NCBI GenBank assembly: GCA_945859605.1
Contig: OX243814.1
Span: 23,222,548-23,286,547, forward strand
DNA from: Lumbricus rubellus
Taxonomy: Eukaryota > Annelida > Clitellata > Crassiclitellata > Lumbricidae
DNA length: 64,000 nucleotides
Direction of reading: 5' to 3'
In this document: in pieces, positions 40,211 to 51,326 of the stretch
How the letters are laid out: each line of letters starts with the position of its first letter
How positions within the stretch are numbered: the stretch's first letter is position 1
The notes under the pieces: generated by a model
Database searches by the model: none
What the model saw: only the letters and a program-made list of their open reading frames with translations
Told to the model about the DNA's origin: nothing
Translations under genes and position numbers: made by a program

Positions 40211-41211
40211 CAGGGTGGCCCAAAAAAAGTGATAACACCTCGTATAATGTACTATAATTAGTTCAAATCTGTTTGCACAACATCCATAATAGCTTAAAAA
40301 GTTCACTGATTCACTTGCCAAACTGTATAGTCATATGACATCATTATTACGACAACTTCCGGTCGACATTTTTTATTTTTTATTTGCCAACCGTCAACTT
40401 CTGCGTGTTTTGAAGATATTTGAACCAGAATGACTAAAATCACAACAAAAGACCGTATTCTGATTAAAAATTTGCGAATTGAGAAACATTGGAGTGCAAG
40501 GCAAATGAAAAATGAGTTTCCACACAAAGCCTATAGGGTAAGTCGGGTTATTATAAATTGATAATGACGGTACAACAGAACGTAAACGCGAAAGTGGTCG
40601 GCCAAAGTCTGCTAGAACACGACAGAACATTGAGCGGGTGAGTGAGCTGATCTGCAGTCAAGAAGATGATCCTCACAGTCACAAAAATCCGTGGGAAATT
40701 CAAAGAGACACGGGTACATCACGGACGTCGGTGCAACGTATTGTAAGGCAATATTTACAGCTGAAAACGAACAAGCGTGTGATCGGGCAGACACTCAACG
40801 AAAATTGCAAATTGAAACTTTTGTAACGCAGTCAGCAGCTACTTGAACGGTTTCCTAATGACAGAAGTGTACGAACCATCTGGTTTACACACAACAAGAT
40901 ATTCACCTTTGCCACGCCAGTTAATTCTCAACATGGTCGTATTTATTCAGTTGAATCAAGGAAAAGACAATTAAGTTCCAGAAAGGAGACATACGAGAAC
41001 GTGAACTTTTCAGCTGCGGTATCATGGTATCAGTTGGTGTTTCTCGCTTGCAAAAAGTTGTTGAGAAGCAAGGGGGACACACTGAACATGTTTTATGAGT
41101 AGCGTAATTACTACTTGGCATACGACAGTAAATTACAACACGTTATATTGATTCAATTATATTAAATGACCCTTTGCTACGACGTGTTATCACTTTTTTT
41201 GGGCCACCCTG
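40211..41211 (+). mobile_element. Tc1/mariner-like element, internally deleted (element B)
   Basis: Ends CAGGGTGGCCCAAAAAAAGT and its complement, with about 28 bp of inverted repeat, are flanked by TA (40209-40210 and 41212-41213). The interior carries a decayed transposase. Length is about 1,000 bp, shorter than a full element. Confidence 0.93.
40430..41096 (+). pseudogene. Tc1/mariner transposase remnant of element B
   Basis: It starts MTKITTKDRILIKNLRIEKH, then after a stop or frameshift reads RESGRPKSARTRQNIERVSE and GTSRTSVQRIVRQYLQLK, the helix-turn-helix DNA-binding half. FTHNKIFTF marks the first catalytic-block region, where the expected Asp of FTDEK is Asn or His-Asn. MVSVGVSRLQKVVEKQGGHT joins the middle of the enzyme directly to its extreme C-terminus (KGGHxEHVL), so the catalytic core with the other two acidic residues is deleted. 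It is not functional. Confidence 0.85.
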
Positions 41212-41213
41212 TA

Positions 41214-41970
41214 TATGCCATTATATACATGCATAGGCCTATAGACCTGCATATAATATACAATTATTCATACAAGTTCACATGTGTGCATACATGATTA
41301 TAATAATTATTATAGACATATAGACCTACATGCGCACGTGAGCGGCCATCACCATGCTATAGTATACTCATGACACACTAACAATGGGTCACGAATTGCA
41401 GATATCATTACTTGGAAACAGAACTGGAATTCAGTTCAAGCATAATGTTCTAAGAAGAGTTACGCAGCTCAACGTAGGGTTGTGTTGTGCTTTCAAGTCT
41501 CGATCCAGTAGAGTCATAAACAAACGAACAATGCATTTTCATCACTGTCTTATTGTTACTTCCCACATATTTATAGCCTACGTGTAAAACATGCAAACAA
41601 GTGCTGTGTCAAATGTGACTGCAAGAAAGAAAAAAGTCCGATTCCGAGTCAGTAGACCTAAGGATTGAGTCCCAAGTCTCAGTTCAAGTCCGTCGATCCA
41701 CATCACAAACACTGAAGCACGCAACGGCAATGGCAGGATATAGACAAAAACATAAAAAGTTATTTGCTGATGTGATAGGAAAACTGAGTTGGATAAATTG
41801 TTTTCTTCGATAATTATCTGGCGCGATGATGACGAAACATAGGCTACAAAATTCGTTCACTCGTTTAACAGGTGGCGCTCTCTTGGTATGAATAGATCTA
41901 TCCGACTATCGTACAGTTCGAATCGTCTATCGGATAGGTTGTATCTGCCTATCTATAATGAATTCTGTAA
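41214..41970. other. Region without recognised gene
   Basis: It includes a GTCC/GAGTC-rich stretch (41,640-41,695) that resembles 43,370-43,410. No coding feature. Confidence 0.35.
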
Positions 41971-41984
41971 TCTTCTTTAGGCAA

Positions 41985-42263
41985 GGCCGTAGCCAGGATT
42001 TTATTTCGGGGGGGTGTTTTCAGTGGCGGCCAAATCTTTGAAATATTTTCCATTTTCACCGCCAAAATTTCTGACGACCTTTTTTTAGTCATCCGGTCGA
42101 AATCTTTGAAATATTTCAGCCGTCAAATTTCTGTTACTTCATTTGGGGGTGTTTTCATGTCTTTTTAATGGGTTTTTTTGCATCACGAACTAGAAAATGC
42201 AATAGATTTTTTCTGCATTTTTCATTTCGGGGGGTGTTCAAACACCCAAAACACCCCTCTGTC
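41985..42263 (+). mobile_element. 279-bp short interspersed element with 11-bp target duplication
   Basis: The insert starts GGCCGTAGCCAGGATTTTAT and ends ACACCCCTCTG. TCTTTAGGCAA flanks it exactly on both sides (41974-41984 and 42264-42274). The variable-length 11-bp duplication fits target-primed reverse transcription. Internal GGGGGGTGTTTT and AAAACACCCC are inverted. The head recurs near 32,495. No tRNA-like promoter was recognised. Confidence 0.75.
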
Positions 42264-42274
42264 TCTTTAGGCAA

Positions 42275-43015
42275 TGTAATAAGCATGTCTTTACTGCATT
42301 CACTGCAAACGTCTCTTGACGAGTAAACAGTGCACACGAATGTTCAACGACAATGATGAGAAAGCTACGAACATTGCAACGCTACAAGAACGACCATTCT
42401 AGACTTCTCACGCTAGGTGAACTGCTAGTGTCTGCTGAACACTAGACATGACAGTCTAATGCAGAATGTACAGTCTAAGCTTAAGCTTCATGATAATCTG
42501 ACTGCTATCACAACTGCACCTCGACTGCTCTCGTCGACTGCTCTCTTCGACTGCTCTCCGGTTCTGCTCTCGATTCCCACTATACTGACTTACTTATCCT
42601 CAGTCACCGTAAGGTACCTGGTAACGGTGTCTCTATTGGTTCGTCCAATATTGAATCCTAAGATTGACACCATAAGAATCCTGCTAAAGGTGTGGCCTCA
42701 GTCCTACCTTACCTACTTATGCTAACCTATGAATTACTTCCTTGTCATGGTAGGCTGCATCTTCCCAGAAGATCCTGGAAGCAACATGACATTGTGAGTT
42801 CCATCCATTATCATCATATTAGTGGTTTGATTTCGGCTTGTCTTTGAAGACGATGCTCTATAGAAGTCGATGGAGGTCTACAGTAATTATTCTTCATGAG
42901 GACATTAATCACTACAGTAATTATTCTTCATTGGGACATTGTCATGACATGTTCTTCTCTTTCAGATCCTACTTCTGTATCTAGGTTCCATGACCTACTG
43001 CTTCTATTACTGGTT
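42275..43015. other. Region without recognised gene
   Basis: No coding or repeat structure supported; a short run of TCGACTGCTCT repeats lies at 42,520-42,570. Confidence 0.35.
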
Positions 43016-43018
43016 TCA

Positions 43019-43038
43019 CTGTCTGTCTGTCTGTCTGT

Positions 43039-43110
<72 letters not shown>

Positions 43111-43112
43111 GT
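43019..43112 (+). repeat. Compound (CTGT)n(CT)n(CA)n microsatellite
   Basis: Three dinucleotide or tetranucleotide blocks in succession. Confidence 0.95.
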
Positions 43113-44330
43113 CAGTGAGTCACTGGCTGATGTAGGCCTGGATTCAGCTGTGAGAATCTTAAGACTGGAATAAGCTCTGCAAAGCTAAGTTACGTTACAC
43201 TACAATTCTAAGAGCTAAACTCTCTGATATATCTAACATCTATCTTGCTTCTATAGATGGCTACCACGAAGTGTAGTCGTGGTATAATACACTGTTGCCT
43301 GTTCTGCCTACAAATTGAGACTCGGAAACGGAGTCAGCGGCGAATCAAATTCGAGTTCAAGGCTTCGATTCCGAGTCGTGACAAGTCCAAGTCCAAGTCC
43401 GAGTCCGCAGAAAATCGGTCCTTGGCCGAGTAGCCTTCTATAGGCTATACATGTATATACAATATTATACATGGCTGTTGGTTGTGTTTGCAGGCAAGTT
43501 GCTTCAGTGGACTTTGAAATGACGTCAATAGAGTTTTCACGTCTGACCTCGGCTAAAACAAACGACTGTCTTCTCCTGTGCCTTGTTGTTTCCTTCCAGA
43601 CTAACGCTTAGATGGAAAATGAGCCAGGTCCTATAGGTTATCAGGTTATCAAGACTTCAAATAAGCGTATACCTATGCTCTATCGCATAACACTGAGTCT
43701 GTATACGTCTCGAAGCTGCAAAACCGCACGAATGCACAATGTTGAATTTACGTGCAAAGATAATCAGAACTTTGTCTCAATGATGGCTCTTTACGAGTAT
43801 AATATTATTACTAAAGCATTGTATTAATATTACTAAAGCATGACTTATAACGATTCAATCAATTGATTGCTCAATCCTACTTTAAACTGTAGTTTTATTC
43901 TGTCTGTCTTCATGTAGCCTACCAGGTTGCGATTCGCCAATCTGTTTTTGCACAATAAACCTACATACAATAGGCCTACATACAAAACGTAAAGATGACG
44001 CATCAAATAGAATTAAGGATAGCGAAAGTTATTAAACGCTGTGACCTATTTGGCTTGTGAAAATAAGCAGAATCTTAAGCTTACTTACGCTTTGTAATTA
44101 ATCGTAGCTATGTAGTGAATGTACCACGTGCACATTGTACCCAATCAACAGGTTCAAATTTTTGATGCACTTTGACTATATCTGCAGTCTCTTGCAAATT
44201 GACATTATTTTTTAATTAGAATTATTAGTAATTGGACAAATGCGCGGGTGCGAGTCGCAAGTCGGTGGAATAAAAATTATAGGCCTATTAGGTTGTGCAT
44301 GTTTTTTTTATTCAGTTGTTGGGTTATTGT
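43113..44330. other. Region without recognised gene
   Basis: It includes a GAGTC/AAGTCC-rich stretch at 43,320-43,430. The open frame at 43,612-43,827 (71 residues) shows no recognisable family. Confidence 0.35.
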
Positions 44331-44625
44331 GGGGCGTGGTGGTGTAATGGTAGCCTATGTTCGTTGCCTTGCAGCTCATCTTATCTTATCTGACCATTTA
44401 TAAAGCGCCTCTTGCAGCAAGAGCCTTTCAGAAGCGCTGGAGGGTTGCTGGTCAGTGGTTGCAGATTCGAATTCGCCTCAAGCCGCCTTGTATATAGGGA
44501 CCTTGAGCATTTCATTCACTCGCAATTGCTTAGGCGCTTTGGCGTGAAACTCCGATTCAGTGTCCGCCCTGTAGTCTGGAGCGCTTCTGAGTAGGAATCG
44601 TGAAGTGGCGCTGTAAAAAGTGCAC
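44331..44625 (+). mobile_element. tRNA-derived SINE sharing the LINE tail
   Basis: An A-box-like TGGTGTAATGG at 44,338 and a B-box-like GATTCGAATTC at 44,464 suggest a tRNA-derived head; their spacing is wider than in a tRNA, so part of the interval may be inserted. The 3' end (44,578-44,615: GCGCTTCTGAGTAGG ... GAAGTGGCGCTGTA) is a relative of the LINE tail at 34,195-34,235, as expected for a SINE mobilised by that LINE. Confidence 0.6.
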
Positions 44626-44629
44626 ATGC

Positions 44630-45670
44630 GTACATAATTCAGAACAAAGTACAGTTAGGTCGGCCTAAATCACAGACTTTGTTTAATTGCTCAGCCGCCT
44701 GCAGGCCCCAAAAAGTGACCGGGATTTGGGACCATTTGTCCTCCTTCCCGCCATTTTTGGGTCTGCTGGGCAAAACCATAACTTGCAACCGATATTATTC
44801 GCTATTTGCTATTCTGTTAAGTACGTCTCACACACGCAAACACATATATCTCCAATAGCATGCTTATTGTCGATTGCTAAGTGAACAGTTTACTATTGTA
44901 GGACTGTATGTGGCTGTACGTGGACCTCACACTGTAGTTCAGATGTCGTTCTCTTGTGAGAGGTTAGAGATGCTGTCAGACCGGCTGAATTTAACATACA
45001 TCGAGTCATTGAATTCATGCTTAGGACTATCTCCAATAGAGATCTCGGATGCTGCGAGATTATTATGCTTAGAACATTATATGTATTAATGCTGAGTGTA
45101 TATAAGCATGGTTGAGAGGTGTAGTCAGCAATATCAACCTGCGGATGACCTGCTGGAGGGCAGTGAAGCAACATATATGTCTGAAAGCATAGGGAGGTTA
45201 AAGGTCGAAAGCTACGTTGACCTAACCAGAAGCTGACAAAGAGGGACCACCACCACTCTATAGCTGTATCTGTCTGTGGTCGATTAATTGTCATCAGATG
45301 AATAATCTCTGTTGACTTTCAGATACAGTCAAGTGAGTCAACCTTACAGGCTACAGCCTTTACTTTCTTCTGACATCTCATTCCCCACTCGCTCTCTTCC
45401 CTCCTGATTTTTAAATAATTCCTAGGTTCGTTTTCATGTAGCATATAGCCTACCCGGTTCTTGATATCTCCACGGCGCCCAATTTTTCACAGTATGTATA
45501 GTATGCTATCATGACTTTACAAATTCCTTGTGTTATCCTCGCCTATAATTCTAAGCCCACTGGTGTATCCAGTAAAGTAAATGGTGACATAGTCCGAGTG
45601 ACCTTTGATCAGCAGCTATTGAAGAGCTAAAAAGTGCGTAAAGACCCTGCATGCAGGGCATTAAAAATAA
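44630..45670. other. Region without recognised gene
   Basis: Unique-looking sequence with short frames; nothing supported. Confidence 0.35.
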
Positions 45671-45677
45671 CGGTGAC

Positions 45678-46063
45678 CGGACAAAATGGTAGCGGACAAA
45701 ATGGTACGGACAAAATGGTATGGACAAAATGGTATTGGGACAAAATGGTATTGGACAAAATGGTACGGACAAAATGGCACGGACAAAATGGTATGGACAA
45801 AATGGTATGGGACAAAATGGTACTAGGACAAAATGGTACGGACAAAATGGTGCGGACAAAATGGTATGGACAAAATGGTAGCGGATAAAATGGTACTAGG
45901 ACAAAATGGTGCGGACAAAATGGTGCGGACAAAATGGTATGGACAAAATGGTATGGACAAAATGGCACGGACAAAATGGTATGGACAAAATGGTATGGAC
46001 AAAATGGCACGGACAAAATGGTATGGACAAAATGGTATGGACAAAATGGTATGGACAAAATGG
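45678..46063 (+). repeat. Array of a 14-bp unit (GGACAAAATGGTAT type), copy 1
   Basis: About 27 units of GGACAAAATGG followed by a variable 3-5-base spacer: in order TAGC, TAC, TAT, TATTG, TATT, TAC, CAC, TAT, TATG, TACTA, TAC, TGC, TAT, TAGC, TACTA and so on. Unit 15 has GGATAAAATGG instead. The long open frames across the array on both strands are products of its periodicity. Confidence 0.95.
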
Positions 46064-46431
46064 TACCGTACTTGGAGATAAAGATTCTTAGACTTAAAAC
46101 ATTTCATACATTAAAAAAAATCTGTGTTGCGGCCCTTCAAAAAACCCAACTCATTAACTATTCTCTCTCTATCTATCTCTCCCTCTCCCTCCCTCTCTCT
46201 CTCTCTCTACAATTATTAATTATTATATGCAATCCCACTCAGAAGGGTTTAAAATAGTGTGACATGGGGCGCAAGCTAAGCCGTTTTATGGTCCAGACAC
46301 TCGAGGCTCGTGCCTAGTGCCCCACGTAACAGGGGGGCTGCGGCGACCCATTGCCGCAGTCAGCAGTGTACTACTAAACTAATAAATGTAAAAAAAATGA
46401 CCCACATGCACATTGCACATACAGGGTGGGC

Positions 46432-47452
46432 CAAAAAAGTGAGAACATCTTGTAGCATACGAGTTATTTACAAATATAGCCTAACACAATTAATTATATT
46501 GTTTTCATGTATTTTTGTTTGCCAAGTATTTAGCTAATCAGAAATCATGTCCATTGTGTCCTCCTTGCTTCTCAACGAGTTTTTCTAAGCATCGACGCCA
46601 CTCGTTTATACTACTGCATGTCAATAAAGCGCTGTCCCAGATTTCTTCATTCTTCGATTATTGCCAACTTCAGCTGCTCAACTGTGGTAAATTTTCGCCA
46701 AAGGTAGACTTTTTATTGCAAAGCACCCCATATGGCATAATCTACTGAGTTTAAATCAGGACAGTTCTGTGGCCACATGTCTGGCTCGAAGAAGTTAACA
46801 TGCTCCTGACGAAGAAGGCTGATCGTATTTCTGGCTGTGAGAGATGGAGCTCTGTCTTGCTGTAGGCTAATGTCCAGTTATGGCGACCCCATGTCGCTTG
46901 AATTACAGGCAGCAAACCTTGTCTCAGAACATGTTCACAATAGAATTCACTGTTTACTTTATCGCCTGGTTCAACGAACACAATAATTATTAGTTTTCCC
47001 CATTCGAGACACACCAACACCATGATACCGCGCGGCTGATATGGTTAGGCCTACGTTCTCGTATGAGTCGACTTTCCTGAACTTACAGTTTCTTTATTTC
47101 AACAGAATAAACACGGTAATTAGGCTAACTGGAGTGACAACAGTGAATCTCTTTTCGTCTGTAAACCAGATGCTATGAACACTTCTCTCAGTAGGAAACC
47201 GCTCAAGTAGCTGCCAACTGCGTTGCAAGCGTTAAAATTTGACATTTTCATTGAACTTCGGCCCGATCACATGCTTGCACGTTTTGAGTCGTAAATCTTG
47301 CTTAACAAAACGTCAAAATAAAGACATCATATAGCTAAATAGGTAAGTAAGTAAATGAGTAAACAATTTATGCTATTATGGATACAGTGAAACAAGTTTT
47401 GATGCAATTATATTACTTTTACGCGATGTTCTCACTTTTTTGGCCCACCCTG
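46432..47452 (-). mobile_element. Tc1/mariner-like element (element C)
   Basis: Ends CAGGGTGGGCCAAAAAAGTG and its complement are flanked by TA (46430-46431 and 47453-47454). The length is about 1,020 bp. It carries a minus-strand transposase remnant that lacks the N-terminal part. Confidence 0.93.
46590..47260 (-). pseudogene. Tc1/mariner transposase remnant of element C
   Basis: On the minus strand, in order: QRSWQLLERFPTERSVHSIW, FTDEKRFTVVTPV (first catalytic Asp), VNSEFYCEHVLRQGLLP, LQQDRAPS (second Asp) and MWPQNCPDLNSVDYAIWG (third acidic position). Several frameshifts and stops interrupt it. The catalytic core is better kept than in element B, whereas the DNA-binding half is gone. Confidence 0.85.
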
Positions 47453-47521
47453 TAGAAGACACGAATGCAAAACTCTATATTTGAGACTGACAGATTGAGG
47501 CGGAAATCGGGTTGCGTTCAG

Positions 47522-49193
47522 TAGGCCATTTCAAAAAAATTTTTTTTAGAATGTTACTTGTGCCCCCCTGCCATATTGTTTCTATTACTGAAACATAATT
47601 GCCTGCAAATTTTCAGGTCTGTAGGCCATGTTTTGACCCCCGCCCACCTCAAAAGTAGTTTTATGTTCAAAACGGACATTGACAACATGGTAGCAAATTG
47701 TAAACTTTTTGCATTATCTTTATTAGGTTGTAATCAATTAACCATGGCAGCAAGGAGTGAAAATATGGAGAAAGTACCACCTTAGGAAGTAGTTCCTCCA
47801 ATTTAATCCACACCAAACCGCCCTGTAGGCAATACTAAGAAAATATGATATCTAGAGAAGTGCCCATTCTGCGTTGGAAACTGGCTCTCTTCATCTATTG
47901 AGGCCGATACAGCGTAGCCTATAATGATCTCAAGCTATATGGCATGATTTGAACAAGTATTGCAGGCATGATCCACAAGTTTCAAATGCAGACATAAAAG
48001 CCATGGAAAAGCACTTATGATACCTATTAACTGAGAAATGTGCTGTGTTTTCTCTACTTTGAAACACACTTTCCTATTCAGAACGACAGCAGATTGTTCG
48101 AACATTGCTCCGAATTCCTAGACCAAGAGAGTTTGAAAGAGGCCATTCAACTTTTCCTCTCCTGAGTCACAATTTAAAAGAGCTATCATCCCTTATTGGG
48201 TCTAAATCCTGGTTCTTGCTTCACAGCATGGGAATTGGCGCCGACTGGCTAGGAAAATGTGTTAGTGAATGGCATAATGATCCCAATTACCAAGAAACTG
48301 AGACATATGTGCAGCCAGAGGCGGGTCCAAGGCCAATCCGGCCATTCCCTCGTCAGAATTCAGAAATGTCCATAGGACGTTCCCCCCATCAGGTGTCAAG
48401 AAGTTTTTGATCAATGGAGCGGACAAAGGTGAAAGTAGGATATGACTAAAAAAACAGATGATCATTGTAACATTGGCTTGGAAAAAGATACATGCCCAAG
48501 GCAGTTGATTGATTAAATGACAAAAAAGGTCATCAGCTATTTTTGCAGGAAAATTTGGTATTTCAAGACATTTAGACCGAATGACGTAAAAAAAGGGCAT
48601 CAGTTTTTTTGTGTCAAAGATCAACGAAAATTTGTCCGACGTAAGGTCAAAAAAGTCTGGCCCCCTCGAAAATTTCTGTATCCATCCACGTGTGTGGCAT
48701 GTCAAAGTGGTGAATGATCTGTCGGAATGGGCTGTGAAACTTATCCAAGACTTCTGAACTAGTGTTACCAATGATGAAACACAAAAACAGTTTTATTGAA
48801 AATGGTCGATTATCAACGCAACGAAATTCCCAACTTTAAAAAAGATACATTAAAGAAATTAACCTTCTCCTCCATGAAACCTTTAATCTAGTAAAGTGAT
48901 ATGACATAAAAAGTGTACACTATTACCAAACTACTATAATTATATGTAGTTTGTTTTCTCTGTATAATATACTGTGTTTATAGCCTATTACAACGTTTTC
49001 GTCATGATTATAATGTAGGAAAACAATGATTTATCAACTAAATCAGTTGATCGCGTTGGGCGGGGGTCAAAACACCATGAAATGACCTAAAATTTGGTAT
49101 GCAATTATATTTTGCCATTAGAAACAACATAGGAGGGGGGCACCATGCAATTTTTAAAAATATTTTTCTCCCATGCATTTTTGAAATGGCCTA
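47522..49193 (+). mobile_element. DNA transposon with 8-bp target duplication (element E)
   Basis: Inverted ends beginning TAGGCCATTTCAAAAA extend about 130 bp inward (shared GTGCCCCCCT and TTTTGACCCCCGCCCA). GCGTTCAG flanks both sides (47514-47521 and 49194-49201). The interior (47,930-48,850) has a broken plus-strand frame with HDPQVSNADIKAMEKHL, SHNLKELSSLIGSKSWFLLH, then VVNDLSERAVKLIQDF and TQKQFLLKMVDYQRNE. I associate the last motif with uncharacterised invertebrate repeat proteins but cannot name the superfamily. A further repeat seems nested at about 48,318-48,687. Confidence 0.82.
48318..48687. mobile_element. Repeat nested inside element E
   Basis: The interior frame of element E is continuous in sense up to ETYVQ (about 48,315) and resumes at VWHVKVVNDL (about 48,690). 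The sequence between begins AGGCGGGTCCAAGG and has GTCATCAG plus T-run phrases like those at 21,460-21,560. Boundaries are approximate. Confidence 0.5.
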
Positions 49194-49419
49194 GCGTTCA
49201 GTGTTCAATCTAGGCATCTCCCAAGCGGGTATCTCCACCCATATGTGACTACCCAAAATATTTTACCAAATAATAAGAGTTTTTAGTTGCTATTTAGATA
49301 ATAATTGTATTACACGAACTCTAATAATATACTGTGACGTTATTTATTAAATTATATGATGCTATAACAGAAGGCTCTCAGAAGAGTGGACCTTGCGAAG
49401 GTCCGTGTAATAAGGTGTC

Positions 49420-49940
49420 ACGACAACTGGTCCAACGACAACTGGTCCACGAAATATTGATTAATCGTCAAATGGTTAACGACAAAATGTTCTCTGGGAA
49501 TTTTTTAGTCGATGGGTTTTTGCAGCTGAAATAGAAGCTGGATTGATGAGAAACGTTTGAGAAATGGAATCTGGATGAGGGCTCTTTTACAGGTTAAATA
49601 GAAGCTGATCTTATTAACAGAACGCTTTGGAAATAGAAGCTGGATGAAGTTTCTTTTACAGGTGAAATAGAAGTTGGATTGATGAAAAAGGTTTAAGAAA
49701 TGGAAGCTGGATCAAGGTGTTTTTAGATCTGAAATAGAAGCTGGATGCATGTTGAAGTACATGAATGAAAATCATCAATCCAGTTTCCAATTAGGCTAGA
49801 AAACCATAAAAGTCTTTTTATAAATCCAGCTCCTATTACATGAATGAGGAGCCTTCATCCACCTTCCATTTCTCAAGCGCTTTCTCATTAATCCGGCTTC
49901 CATTTCGGTGGACGAGTTGTCTGGGGACCAGTTGTAGTGG
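49420..49940. mobile_element. Foldback-type element with internal inverted subrepeats (element G)
   Basis: Left end CGACAACTGGTCCAACGACA at 49421 continues to GGTCCAC; the right end (49,908-49,940) is its imperfect reverse complement. Inside, seven direct copies of AGAAGCTGGATTGATGA-type units (about 49,529, 49,566, 49,600, 49,637, 49,670, 49,703, 49,737; period 33-37 bp) are followed by four inverted copies (about 49,776, 49,826, 49,857, 49,892). Subrepeats in inverted arms are the known layout of foldback elements. No coding frame. Confidence 0.65.
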
Positions 49941-50292
49941 AACCGTGAAATAAACCCTGAGCGGATTATTCAACTCTAAATCAAGCAAGGCGAAAATCGG
50001 AGCAGGTAGCATCAGGGTCGTGGGATTCACAGATCTACATTAGGCAGTCCCTAATAGAAATAAAGCAGATGTAGAACATACTTTGGTAGGTCACAGGCAA
50101 AAAAAATTATTTCAGATCAAATATTTCTTTGCCGCGACCTACATGTATATGGTAGGGTAGCGTCAGCACAGTTTTGCGGTCGTTAGGCCTATGTCATGAG
50201 CTATATTTTATACACCAAAATAAGAACAATGTCGAACCCATTTTATCCGTGCCACTTTCTCCGTACACAGTGTCTGATATCATTATCTCTAA

Positions 50293-50684
50293 GTACCATT
50301 TTGTCCATACCATTTTGTCCGTGCCATTTTGTCCATACCATTTTGTCCATACCATTTTGTCCCCGCCATTTTGTCCATACCATTTTGCCCTAGTACCATT
50401 TTATCCGCTACCATTTTGTCCATACCATTTTGTCCGCACCATTTTGTCCATACCATTTTGCCCTAGTACCATTTTATCCGCTACCATTTTGTCCATACCA
50501 TTTTGTCCGCACCATTTTGTCCATACCATTTTGTCCTAGTACCATTTTGGCTCATACCATTTTGTCCATACCATTTTGTCCGTGCCATTTTGTCCGTACC
50601 ATTTTGTCCAATACCATTTTGTCCCAATACCATTTTGTCCATACCATTTTGTCCGTACCATTTTGTCCGCTACCATTTTGTCCT
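50293..50684 (-). repeat. Array of a 14-bp unit (GGACAAAATGGTAT type), copy 2, inverted
   Basis: Read on the minus strand from 50,684, the spacers run TAGC, TAC, TAT, TATTG, TATT, TAC, CAC, TAT, TATG, TACTA, TAT, TGC, TAT, TAGC, then GGATAAAATGG with TACTA: the same order as copy 1 with one difference in the first 15. Further in it has an internal duplication of the TAT-TGC-TAT-TAGC-TACTA block. The inner flank (TAGAGATAATG) resembles the inner flank of copy 1 (TTGGAGATAAAG). Confidence 0.95.
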
Positions 50685-50930
50685 AGAACCAAAATAACAG
50701 GTCAAATTATTGAGGCAACATAGATGGCATCGCGTTTGCATCAATGTCGCCATCTGACGAATACGTTGGCGTTTAATGAAGTAGAAACAGGCGCTATATC
50801 ATGAGAGCATCTCAACGGCGAGTTGAAGCTGAGTCGCTGTATGCTTTAAATAACACACACGAAACAGATTCCAACGGTTTTCCTTTCTGAACGTCTTCTT
50901 TCTGACTATAACAGAAAGTAGCAGTTCAGT

Positions 50931-51051
50931 TCAGTTCAGTTCAGTTCAGTTAAGTTCAGTTCAGTTAAGTTTAGTTCAGTTAAGTTCAGTTCAGTTAAGT
51001 TCAGTTCAGTTAAGTTCAGTTCAGTTCAGTTCAGTTCAGTTCAGTTCAGTG
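50931..51051 (+). repeat. (GTTCA)n/(GTTAA)n pentanucleotide repeat
   Basis: About 24 units of AGTTC with interspersed AGTTA variants. Confidence 0.95.
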
Positions 51052-51059
51052 GCAGATCT

Positions 51060-51293
51060 ACGAAGTGGCGCTCCATAAATGACTGCAGACCGGTCGCTAT
51101 TCCAGCGGATATAAAGACGACGAGAAACGAGGTCTTACAATGGATTATTACACAGGCTTCCAGCTATAAGCGGGAAATTGTTTATTCCGCATTTTTCTAC
51201 AATAAAAGCGAGTGAGAGAAGGCGAAAGAGGCCCATGATATATATGTATGATATATATATATGTACTATATATATAAAATTATATACGATTAC

Positions 51294-51326
<33 letters not shown>

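Noticed and set aside
44338..44480. A functional tRNA gene
   Set aside because: A- and B-box-like motifs are too far apart and no cloverleaf could be drawn; kept as a SINE head instead.
45551..46257. Repeat-protein-like frames (VPFCPYHFV, DKMVWTKWYGQN)
   Set aside because: Explained by the 14-bp array; several frames and both strands are equally open, and no start context, splice site or non-repeat domain supports a protein. The same applies at 50,174-50,723.
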